A DNA stretch of 64,000 bases from positions 124,001 to 188,000 of the forward strand of contig CAVOHR010000002.1 in assembly GCA_963695835.1 (NCBI GenBank), read 5' to 3'. The translations under genes and the position numbers were made by a program. The notes under the pieces are model-generated. The model was not told the origin of the DNA, did not search any database, and saw only the letters and a program-made list of their open reading frames with translations. Positions 16,186 to 22,937 of the stretch are shown here, piece by piece. Each line of letters opens with the position of its first letter. The stretch's first letter is position 1. Origin of the DNA: VRUE01 sp963695835 (lineage in GTDB: Bacteria > Actinomycetota > Thermoleophilia > Solirubrobacterales > 70-9).

Positions 16186-16407
16186 CTATCGAACTTGAAT
16201 GCCGAGATCGGCGAGTGCCACAGCGCCGTCTTCGGTGCGCTGGGCAGCGCCGTTTCGAACTCGCTCGGCTGCCAGGGCTTCGACTTCGTCGTCGGCGCGC
16301 CGATCCTGCATCGTCGCGATCTCGCCACGCACCTCGCGCATTTGCGTTTCCAAGTCGCTCAGCATCTCGAAGAGCTGTCTGGACCTTGTTCTTGGCAAGA
16401 GAGACAT
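16186..16407 (-). CDS. Small helical protein, possible antitoxin of the downstream gene
   Basis: 73 residues from ATG 16405-16407, dominated by a helical stretch LFEMLSDLETQMREVRGEIA and a C-terminal ALADLGIQVR. Short acidic/helical partner directly upstream of the RelE-like gene (three-base gap), as expected for an antitoxin. No DNA-binding domain is evident. An upstream in-frame start at 16485 would nearly reach the right direct repeat and seems less likely. Confidence 0.45.
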   Translation of the reverse strand: MSLLPRTRSRQLFEMLSDLETQMREVRGEIATMQDRRADDEVEALAAERVRNGAAQRTEDGAVALADLGIQVR

Positions 16408-16490
16408 TAGGGGCCAGGATACTCCAGCCGTCCGCTGTATTCGCCAGTCTTTGCGATCTCGACAGGCTATGTGCCTGTTGACCAACTAGA

Positions 16491-16511
16491 GAACTGGTTG
16501 GTCGAGATCAC
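16491..16511. repeat. Right attachment-like direct repeat (copy of efp codons 1-7)
   Basis: Identical over 21 bp to 9269-9289 and in the same orientation. Immediately left of it GACCAAC (16480-16486) and, within the repeat, GTTGGTC (16497-16503) form an inverted repeat around TAGAGAACTG, a possible recombinase core. To its right stands DNA that fits the original efp promoter. Confidence 0.85.
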
Positions 16512-16546
16512 GGCAGCGAATCCTAGCCGTCCGTGGCAGATCTGAA
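16512..16546 (-). promoter_or_regulatory. Probable original efp promoter, now displaced
   Basis: On the minus strand a -10-like TAGGAT (16520-16525) lies eight bases before the GTG at 16509-16511, which would make a leaderless efp transcript, common in actinobacteria. A possible -35 TTCAGA is at 16541-16546 (15-bp spacer, short). The GTG is followed by only seven efp codons and then island DNA. The same short region also precedes the divergent cupin gene. Confidence 0.5.
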
Positions 16547-16582
16547 CTCGCGCCGACGGCGCCCTGGCAACTGAATGCGACG

Positions 16583-16993
16583 ATGCGCGACCGCAACGGT
16601 TCAGGCAGACTGGCGCGGGTGCAAGACGGGGAGCTACCGCGTCGCGTGGACAAGCCCTGGGGGCACGAGCTGTGGTTCGCGCAGACCGATCGCTACGCCG
16701 GCAAGCTGCTTCACGTCCGCGCCGGACAGCGCCTCTCGGTCCAGTACCACGAAGAGAAGGACGAGACGTCCTACCTGCTCTCCGGGCGCCTGCTGCTGAG
16801 CCGGAGGGCGAGCGCCGACTCGCTGCTGGCGACCGAGCTCGTGGCCGGCGCCGTCTGGCGCAACGAACCCGGGCAGGTGCATACGATCGAGGCGCTCGAG
16901 GACGCCGTCGTGGTCGAGGTCTCCACGCCGGAGCTCGACGACGTGGTGCGCCTCACCGACGACTACGGGCGAGCAGGGACCTCGGCGCCGTAG
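16583..16993 (+). CDS. Cupin protein related to type II phosphomannose isomerase
   Basis: 136 residues with a single cupin barrel. VDKPWGHELWFAQTDRYAGK is the start signature shared with the C-terminal isomerase domain of ManC/AlgA and with small sugar-phosphate isomerase-like cupins; metal ligands are in SVQYHEEKDETSYLLSGRL (H, E and likely a second H-equivalent) and PGQVHTIEALED. It may isomerise or bind a sugar phosphate; the substrate is unknown. It is divergent from the original efp start, with 71 bp between the right repeat and its ATG. An alternative start eight bases earlier is out of frame. Confidence 0.8.
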   Translation: MRDRNGSGRLARVQDGELPRRVDKPWGHELWFAQTDRYAGKLLHVRAGQRLSVQYHEEKDETSYLLSGRLLLSRRASADSLLATELVAGAVWRNEPGQVHTIEALEDAVVVEVSTPELDDVVRLTDDYGRAGTSAP

Positions 16994-17151
16994 TGAGCTG
17001 CTCGACGGCCTTTCGGTTTGCAGAGCGAGAGGGGGGCTGGCTGGCGCTCCTGAGCGAGAGCGAAGATCGCCGGCTGACGCTGGTGGCGGAGCGCAGCGGG
17101 GGGCTCGTCATCCGGCTTCGGGATTCATTGACGAGCCGATCCGGCTTGTGA
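16993..17151 (+). CDS. Small hypothetical protein coupled to the cupin gene
   Basis: 52 residues from GTG 16993-16995, overlapping the cupin stop (TAGTG). Reads AFRFAEREGGWLALLSESED and AERSGGLVIRLRDSL, which looks like two short beta-rich segments. No family recognised. It may be a real coupled gene or the remains of a longer one. Confidence 0.35.
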   Translation: MSCSTAFRFAEREGGWLALLSESEDRRLTLVAERSGGLVIRLRDSLTSRSGL

Positions 17152-17199
17152 AAGCCGCCAGAGATCGTCGTGACGACGCGACGAGTGCCGGAAGCCTGC

Positions 17200-17358
17200 T
17201 CAGTCTTTGGGCCGGCCGATCGCGTTCGCACCCGGCTGGCCGCGCTTGCGGCGCTCAAACCCGAGCATGGAGACAAAGCGGACAGGCGCATCGTCCTCGA
17301 CCCCGCGCGCGTCGTCTCGCTCTTTTAGGGCTCCGATTTGCTCTTGATATTCGGCGTT
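17200..17358 (-). pseudogene. Possible 3' gene fragment next to the IS remnant
   Basis: An open frame ending at 17200-17202 reads EYQEQIGALKERDDARGVED and later RFVSMLGFERRKRGQPGANA. It becomes antisense to the transposase remnant at 17359, so if coding it is a gene tail cut by the IS. A plus-strand frame over the same DNA (17152-17328, RVPEACSVFGPADRVRTRLA) is about equally protein-like; I cannot decide between them. Confidence 0.25.
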
Positions 17359-17620
17359 GATCTCGTGAAGCTCGCGCGGACCCTGAACGAGTTCGAGCAC
17401 CACTGGAACGAGGTTGCCCAGCCGTTCGAGTGGGACTTCACCCGCGACAAGCTCGCCGAGTTGATGGAGCGGCTGAGCGCCCGCGAGCCTCAGCTGCGCA
17501 TGGCCGCATGACTGGAACGAAGCCGAGGTCTACGGACCCGCATCCGACCTTGACCCCACCCCGCTGTGGTAAATGTCGGATGCGCGCGATTCGCGGCGGA
17601 ACTTATGATCGAGAGCACTA
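17359..17620 (+). mobile_element. Truncated IS630-family element (C-terminal end only)
   Basis: 17359-17511 encodes the last 50 residues of a transposase (LNEFEHHWNEVAQPFEWDFT and LMERLSAREPQLRMAA) closely related to the copy at 9486. The non-coding end with the GCATCCGAC...GTCGGATGC hairpin and the terminal repeat AGTGCTCTCGATCATAAGTT (minus strand, from 17618) follows, with TA at 17619-17620. The N-terminal four fifths and the other end are missing. Confidence 0.8.
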
Positions 17621-17746
17621 AGCGGAAACGGGGGGTGTCGTGAACGCCGGCCGCTCGCAGCTCGCCGCCTCGAGCACCGCCCGCAGGTCGTCCATCGACT
17701 CCTCCAGGGCGGGCGGGTCGGCGGGCCGGTCAGCCGCAGTCGGCAT
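17618..17746 (-). CDS. Small hypothetical ORF at the IS remnant border
   Basis: 42 codons from ATG 17744-17746: TAADRPADPPALEESMDDLR then AVLEAASCERPAFTTPP. The stop TAG is formed with the TA at the IS end. The rest of 17512-17848 (337 bp) holds the IS end on the left and, on the right, only the upstream region of the secreted-protein gene. The ORF could be a truncated gene start or chance. Confidence 0.3.
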   Translation of the reverse strand: MPTAADRPADPPALEESMDDLRAVLEAASCERPAFTTPPVSA

Positions 17747-17848
17747 AACGGGTCGGAGCGTCGACCTCCGCGGTACGCCCATCGTAGGACCCTGAGGCCG
17801 GGAGACCGCGGCGGCGAACCCCAGCCTCTAGTCTTGTCTGGTCGGGGA

Positions 17849-18334
17849 ATGAGGGGGAAGCTTGGGACACTCGCCGCGATCCTGGTCGCGACCTTCGTCG
17901 TCGCGCCGCTCGCGCATGGCGAAGAAGCTCAGACGCGGGAAGGCTACGTCGCCCAGGTCGAACCGATCTGCAAGCGCAGCACCGAAACCACCCAGCGGAT
18001 CCTCTCCGGGGCGGGCGAGCGGATCAAGAAGCGCGACCTGGAGCCGGCAGGCAGGCAGTTCATCCGCGCCTCGGAGTCGTTCGGGCGGGGCGTCCTGCAG
18101 ATTGTCGCCGTCCCGCGGCCGCCCGCCGACGAGGCGAAGCTGCAGAAGTGGTTCGAGTTCCTGCGGACCGTCAAGGTCCGGCTGTTCAAGCTCGGCAAGG
18201 CGCTGACGGAAGACGAACGGCTGAAGGCGACCCACGACGAGATCCAGCTCGAACGCAGCGCCAACGCCGCCAACAACGTCAGCTTCGCCTTCCGCTTCCA
18301 CGACTGCCGCCTGACTCGCGCGCGCTTCCGCTGA
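17849..18334 (+). CDS. Secreted or periplasmic hypothetical protein
   Basis: 161 residues from ATG 17849. Residues 1-25 form a Sec signal peptide (basic start, LGTLAAILVATFVVAPLAHG, cleavage after AHG). The mature part is helical and charged with two Cys (EPICKRSTETTQRIL and FHDCRLTRARFR) that could form a disulfide between the ends. A similar layout occurs in small secreted proteins of related actinobacteria; function unknown. A TTG start 15 bp upstream is possible. Confidence 0.65.
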   Translation: MRGKLGTLAAILVATFVVAPLAHGEEAQTREGYVAQVEPICKRSTETTQRILSGAGERIKKRDLEPAGRQFIRASESFGRGVLQIVAVPRPPADEAKLQKWFEFLRTVKVRLFKLGKALTEDERLKATHDEIQLERSANAANNVSFAFRFHDCRLTRARFR

Positions 18335-18341
18335 GCGAGAG

Positions 18342-19148
18342 TCAGTCGGTCGCTTCGGCCGCCGTGCTGGTGGTCAGATCGGCCGCGGCGCCGCCGGAGA
18401 GGACGCGCCGGACCAGGCCCGGAGCGAGGATGCGGGCGACCGAGGCCAGCGCGTAGGCGCGCGGCACGTAGCGCTCGGCCCTGCCGCCGGGGCCGGCGGC
18501 GACGATCGCCTCGGCGACCGCCTCCGGCTTGGAGACGATCCAGCGGGTCAGCGCCTTGCGGCGCAGCTCGGTGGCGGGGAAGCCCTCGGTGGCGACGAAG
18601 CCGGGCAGGACCATGCCGACGTGGACGCCGTGCGGGCGCTCCTCGAGGTGGAGGGCGTCGGTCCAGCCGATCAGCGCGAACTTGCTGGCGGAGTAGGCGC
18701 CGGTGCGGGCGCGGGTGACGCGCCCGGCGGTGCTGGCGACGTTGACGATCGCGCTCGGCGCCGATTCGCGCAGGCTCGGCAGCAGCGCCTCGGTCAGCCG
18801 CAGGACGGCGTCGAAGTTGAGCTCCATGTGGCGGTGGACGTTCGCGTAGCCCTTCTCGGCGAAGCCGCCGCGCCAGGCCGCGCCGGCGTTGTTGACGAGC
18901 AGGGTCAGGCGGCCGCCGCGCTCGGCGACGCGGGCGCGCACCCGCTCCGGCGCCTCGGGCGCGGTCAGGTCGGCCGCGACCCAGCTCGCCTCGCAGGGCA
19001 GCGACGCGGCGAGCGCCCGCAGCCGCTCCTCGCGGCGGGCGACGAGGATCAGCTCGGCGCCGGGCTCGCGGGCGAGCCGCCGCGCGGTCGCCTCGCCGAT
19101 CCCGCTGGAGGCGCCGGTGATCACGGCCGTCATCGCTCGATCCGCCAT
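18342..19148 (-). CDS. Short-chain dehydrogenase/reductase
   Basis: 268 residues of the classical SDR family. NAD(P)-binding TGASSGIGEATARRLA (residues 10-25), LVNNAGAAWRGG, the Ser of the active site in VNVASTAGRV, and the catalytic YSASKFAL (YxxxK). RRE after the second strand suggests preference for NADP. The substrate is unknown. ATG 19146-19148 or 19131-19133 can start it. Convergent with the secreted protein gene (7 bp between stops). Confidence 0.9.
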   Translation of the reverse strand: MADRAMTAVITGASSGIGEATARRLAREPGAELILVARREERLRALAASLPCEASWVAADLTAPEAPERVRARVAERGGRLTLLVNNAGAAWRGGFAEKGYANVHRHMELNFDAVLRLTEALLPSLRESAPSAIVNVASTAGRVTRARTGAYSASKFALIGWTDALHLEERPHGVHVGMVLPGFVATEGFPATELRRKALTRWIVSKPEAVAEAIVAAGPGGRAERYVPRAYALASVARILAPGLVRRVLSGGAAADLTTSTAAEATD

Positions 19149-19213
19149 TGCACAAGGCTATTCGTTCGCGGACATACGGACATCTGTTCGACTCGCCATA
19201 CTGACCCGCTCCG

Positions 19214-20263
19214 ATGGCAGAGATCCCAGCGCTGCTCGACAAGCTGCTCCGCCCCGCCGCGCCCTCGGGCCACGAGGGCCCCGCCGCCGCGGTCTGGCGC
19301 GAGGAGGCGTCGTTCGCCTCGCTGAGCGCCGACGGCCTCGGCTCCTCGATCGCCCGGGTCGGCGAGGCATCCCCCCTGCTCGCCGCGGTCGGCCACATCG
19401 ACGAGATCGGCCTGGTCGTCACCCACATCGACGAGAAGGGCTTCCTCTGGTTCGCGCCGATCGGCGGCTGGGACCCCCAGATCCTGGTCGGCCAGCGGGT
19501 CGCCGCGCGCGGCCGCGAGGGAATCGTCCCCGGCGTGATCGGGCGCAAGCCGATCCACCTGCTGGAGGCCGAGCAGCGCAAGAAGGTGGTCGAGCTGAAG
19601 GGCCTCCACATCGACATCGGCGCCGCCGACCGCGACGAGGCCGCGGCGCTGATCCGGGTCGGCGACCCGGTGACGATCGCCGCCGAGCCGCTCCGCCTCG
19701 CCGGCGACCGCCTGGCCTCGCGAGCGATGGACAACCGGCTCGGCGCCTACGTCGCCCTCGAGGCGCTGCGGCGCTGTCACGAGCGCGGCTCGCTCGGCGG
19801 CAGCTTCGCCGCCGTCGCCGCGGTGCAGGAGGAGATCGGCCTCTACGGCTCGCGGACCTCGGCCTTCGAGCTGCGGCCGGACCTGGCGGTGGCGATCGAC
19901 GTCACCCACGCCACCGACGCTCCCGGCGTCGACGAGAAGGAGGTCGGCAGCCACCCGCTCGGCTCGGGGCCGGCGATCGGCCGCGGCTCCACCCTCTCGC
20001 CGAAAGTCTTCGAGCTGCTGGTCGAGGCCGCCGAGGCGGCGGGGATCGAGCACTCGATCAGCGCCAGCGGCCGCAGCACCAGCACCGACGCCGACGCGAT
20101 CCAGATCTCGCGCTCCGGCATCCCCACCGGGCTGGTCTCGATCCCGCTCCGCTACATGCACTCGCCGGTCGAGCTGGTCGACCTCGGCGACGTCGAGGCG
20201 GCGGTCGAGCTGATCGCCGCCTTCGCGGCGCGACTCGACGCCGGCGTCGACCTCAGGCGCTGA
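19214..20263 (+). CDS. M42 family metallopeptidase
   Basis: 349 residues of the M42 glutamyl/tetrahedral aminopeptidase family (also annotated as endoglucanase M-like). Metal ligands: H in AVGHIDEIGLVV, D in SRAMDNRLGAYVALEAL, the catalytic EE in AVQEEIGLYGSR, D in VAIDVTHATD and H in SIPLRYMHSPVE. A PDZ-like insert lies between residues about 75 and 165. The family forms dodecameric cytosolic aminopeptidases. It runs divergently from the SDR gene (65 bp) and overlaps the GGDEF gene tail to tail by 11 bp. Confidence 0.9.
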   Translation: MAEIPALLDKLLRPAAPSGHEGPAAAVWREEASFASLSADGLGSSIARVGEASPLLAAVGHIDEIGLVVTHIDEKGFLWFAPIGGWDPQILVGQRVAARGREGIVPGVIGRKPIHLLEAEQRKKVVELKGLHIDIGAADRDEAAALIRVGDPVTIAAEPLRLAGDRLASRAMDNRLGAYVALEALRRCHERGSLGGSFAAVAAVQEEIGLYGSRTSAFELRPDLAVAIDVTHATDAPGVDEKEVGSHPLGSGPAIGRGSTLSPKVFELLVEAAEAAGIEHSISASGRSTSTDADAIQISRSGIPTGLVSIPLRYMHSPVELVDLGDVEAAVELIAAFAARLDAGVDLRR

Positions 20264-21344
20264 CGACGACCCGGTCGCGCCCGCCGGCCTTGGCCAAGTA
20301 GAGTGCCGCGTCGGCGCAGCTGACCAGCTCGTCGGTGTCGACCGGGCCCGGGCCGGAGACGGCGACGCCGATGCTGAGCGTCACCGGCACCCCGACGGGG
20401 CGGCGGTCGCGCACGGCGCCGCACAACCGCTCGGCGATCTCGACAGCGTCGGCTTCGGCCGCGCCCGGGAGGACGACGAGGATCTCCTCGCCGCCGACCC
20501 GGTAGATCGAGTCGCCGGCCCGCAGTGTGGCGCGCATCGTGTAGGCGACGTCCTGGAGGACGGCGTCGCCGGCGGCGTGCCCGAGCTGGTCGTTGACCCG
20601 CTTGAAGTGGTCGAGGTCGCAGAGCAGCAGCGCGTGCGAGAGGCCCTCGGCCTCGTTGCTCGGCTGGCCGTCGAGCTCGCCGAGGCGCTGCTCGAGCGCG
20701 TTGCGGTTGAACAGGCCGGTGAGCGGGTCGAGGGTCGAGCGGCGGCGGTGGGCGCGGTCGGACTCGACCAGGGCGCCGGAGAGGATCACCGAGCAGAGGA
20801 CCAGGGCGACCGCGGCCACCACCACCTGGCTGTGGGCCGCAGCAGTGCCGGGGTCGAGCGCGTAGGTGGAGAGACCGATCAGCGCCAGGATGTAGGCGGT
20901 GCCGAGCACGATCCCGCGCGGCTCGAAGCGGGCGCCGAGGGTCACCGCCGGCAGCGCGAACCACATCAGGGCCGGGCTGCCGGCGCCGCCGGTGGTGACG
21001 ACGGCATCGGCCAGCAGCAGCGGCAGGATCCCCCAGGCGGTAGCGACCCAGACGGCCGGGCGGTCGCTGTTGCGCATGAAGCTGTCGGCGACCGCGAAGC
21101 CGGCCAGGCCGGCGCCGAGCGGGACGACCCACCACCAGCCGAGCTCCGAGCTGAAGGCTGCGAGACCGGCGGCGAGGATCGCGAAGCAGGCGAAGCGGTA
21201 GGGCCGCAGCCTGATCTCCATGTCGAGCAGGCGCTCGCGGCGGACATCGTTGCGGACGGCGACCAGCGACTCCATCGGCGCGTCGAGAGCTTCGGGCTCA
21301 GCGAGGGCCCTCGTCGAACGGGGAGTGCGCGATGCCAGTCTCAC
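20253..21344 (-). CDS. Membrane-bound diguanylate cyclase (GGDEF)
   Basis: 363 residues. Six hydrophobic segments between residues 48 and 195 form a membrane sensor part; the GGDEF domain fills the C-terminal 165 residues with DPLTGLFNRNALEQRL, LLCDLDHFKRVND, and the active-site signature RVGGEEILVVLP (GGEEI, a permitted variant). It should make c-di-GMP from two GTP. The RxxD inhibitory site is not evident at the usual place. The start may be ATG at 21273-21275 (MESLVAVRND), 23 residues shorter than the listed one. Confidence 0.88.
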   Translation of the reverse strand: MRLASRTPRSTRALAEPEALDAPMESLVAVRNDVRRERLLDMEIRLRPYRFACFAILAAGLAAFSSELGWWWVVPLGAGLAGFAVADSFMRNSDRPAVWVATAWGILPLLLADAVVTTGGAGSPALMWFALPAVTLGARFEPRGIVLGTAYILALIGLSTYALDPGTAAAHSQVVVAAVALVLCSVILSGALVESDRAHRRRSTLDPLTGLFNRNALEQRLGELDGQPSNEAEGLSHALLLCDLDHFKRVNDQLGHAAGDAVLQDVAYTMRATLRAGDSIYRVGGEEILVVLPGAAEADAVEIAERLCGAVRDRRPVGVPVTLSIGVAVSGPGPVDTDELVSCADAALYLAKAGGRDRVVVSA

Positions 21345-21423
21345 CGGGTGCGCATCGGCGCCGCCGGGCGCCGACTTTAGGTTGCATCGGAGATCCCACC
21401 GGATCGGCGCACGGGCCGGCCGG

Positions 21424-22482
21424 TCACTCGACGATCTGGAGCTCCTTGGGCAGGCCGCTGAGGTTGCGGCAACCGGAGTCGGCGACGACCACCAGGTCCT
21501 CGATCCGCACGCCCAGCTCGCCCGGCAGGTAGATGCCGGGCTCGATCGTCACCACTTCGCCGCTCTCCAGCACGTCCTCGGAGCGCGGCGAGAGGCGCGG
21601 CGCCTCGTGCACCTCGAGCCCGACCCCGTGGCCGAGGCCGTGGCCGAAGCGCTCCCCGTAGCCGGCGCCGGCGATCGCCTCGCGGGCGACCCCGTCGAGC
21701 TGCTCGCCGCCGACCCCGGCCGCGACCGCCTCCAGCGCCGCGGCCTGGGCCGCCAGCACCGCCTCGTAGACCTCGCGGCCGCGCTCCCCCGGCTCGCCGG
21801 TGGCGAAGGTGCGGGTGCCGTCGGAGCAGTAGCCGTCGAGCTTCGCCCCCATGTCGAAGACGACCAGCTCGCCGCGGCCGATCTCGCGCTCGCCCGGCTC
21901 GGCGTGCGGCAGGGCGCCGTTCGGCCCGGCGGCGACGATCGCCGGAAAGGAGGGGTCGCCGCCCAGCTCGCGGATCCGCGCTTCGGCGGCGCGGGCGACC
22001 TCGCGCTCGCTGTGCCCGGCCAGGCCCCGCTCCAGGCTCCAGCGCCAGACGTCGTCGGCCAGCGCGGACGCCGCCGATATCGCCTCCAGCTCGTCATCGT
22101 CCTTGACCCGCCGCAGCTTCTCGACCGCGCCGCCGGCAGCGACCGTCTCGACGCCGTCGGCCAGCTTGCCCCGCAGGCGGTCGAGCAGGCGCACGGAGAC
22201 GTGGTCGTCCTCGAAGCCGACCCGCCCGGCCAGCCGCTCGGCGATCCCGCCCAGCCAGTCGTCGCGCACGGTGACGACCTCCCAGCCCTCGACCTCTGCC
22301 TCGGCCCGCTCGGTGTAGCGGAAGTCGGTCAGGAAGAGGCGCGTGTCGGGGCCGCAGACGCAGGCGCCGTTGGTGCCGCCGAAGCCGGTCAGGTAGCCGA
22401 CGTTGACGATCTCGGTGACCAGCATCAGGTCGAGCTCGCGCTCGGCCAGGCCGGCCGCGAGCCGCTCGCCGCGACCCGTCAT
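21424..22482 (-). CDS. pepQ: M24 family Xaa-Pro aminopeptidase/dipeptidase
   Basis: 352 residues with the creatinase-like N-terminal domain and a pita-bread C-terminal domain. Metal ligands: D in VVFDMGAKLDGYCSD (two Asp), H in FGHGLGHGVGLEVHE, E in VVTIEPGIYLP and E in RIEDLVVV. It cleaves N-terminal residues before proline. The ATG overlaps the aroQ stop by four bases. The order aroQ-pepQ-efp is common in Gram-positive bacteria; here efp is separated by four genes and the island, but polyproline biology links the two. Confidence 0.92.
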   Translation of the reverse strand: MTGRGERLAAGLAERELDLMLVTEIVNVGYLTGFGGTNGACVCGPDTRLFLTDFRYTERAEAEVEGWEVVTVRDDWLGGIAERLAGRVGFEDDHVSVRLLDRLRGKLADGVETVAAGGAVEKLRRVKDDDELEAISAASALADDVWRWSLERGLAGHSEREVARAAEARIRELGGDPSFPAIVAAGPNGALPHAEPGEREIGRGELVVFDMGAKLDGYCSDGTRTFATGEPGERGREVYEAVLAAQAAALEAVAAGVGGEQLDGVAREAIAGAGYGERFGHGLGHGVGLEVHEAPRLSPRSEDVLESGEVVTIEPGIYLPGELGVRIEDLVVVADSGCRNLSGLPKELQIVE

Positions 22483-22937
22483 CCGGCCGAGACGCCCAGC
22501 TCGGCGGCCAGCCTGGCAAGCGCGTCGCGGTAGCCGTCCGGCCCCTTGCCGGAGACCTTCTCCAGCACCAGGCCGTCGAAGACCGACTCGCGGCGCCAGT
22601 CCTGGCGCGACTCGACGTCGGAGAGGTGGACCTCGACCGCCGGCAGGCGGGTCAGCTCCAGCGCGTCGGCGATCGCCCGGCTGTAGTGGGTCCAGGCGCC
22701 GGCGTTGACGACGATCGCGTCGGCCAGCTCGGGCGCCCGGTGCAGGTATTCGGCGAACTCGCCCTCCGAGTTGGTCTGGAAGAAGATCGTTTCCAGGCCC
22801 AGCTCGCGCGCGTCGCGCTGGATCCTCATCTCCAGCTCGCCGAGCGAGAGGCCGCCGTAGATCTTCGGGTCACGCCGCTCCAGCACGTCGAAGTTGACCC
22901 CGTGCAGGACGGCGACGCGGTTGTGGGCGCTCGTCAT
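22479..22937 (-). CDS. aroQ: Type II 3-dehydroquinate dehydratase
   Basis: 152 residues, dodecameric type II enzyme of the shikimate pathway (step 3). VLHGVNFDVLERRDPKIYGG holds the N-terminal motif with catalytic Tyr in the flexible lid, FFQTNSEGEF the Arg/Asn/Glu region, VVNAGAWTHYSRAIADAL the substrate pocket, and EVHLSDVESRQDWRRESVF the catalytic His-loop. N in the LNGPN motif is replaced by the related HGVN. It overlaps aroKB and pepQ by four bases each. Confidence 0.93.
   Translation of the reverse strand: MTSAHNRVAVLHGVNFDVLERRDPKIYGGLSLGELEMRIQRDARELGLETIFFQTNSEGEFAEYLHRAPELADAIVVNAGAWTHYSRAIADALELTRLPAVEVHLSDVESRQDWRRESVFDGLVLEKVSGKGPDGYRDALARLAAELGVSAG

Noticed and set aside
9361..17620. 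A simple composite transposon made by two IS630 copies
   Set aside because: The right copy lacks most of the transposase and one end, and the 21-bp efp repeat defines a different right border (16511). Kept only as a side observation.
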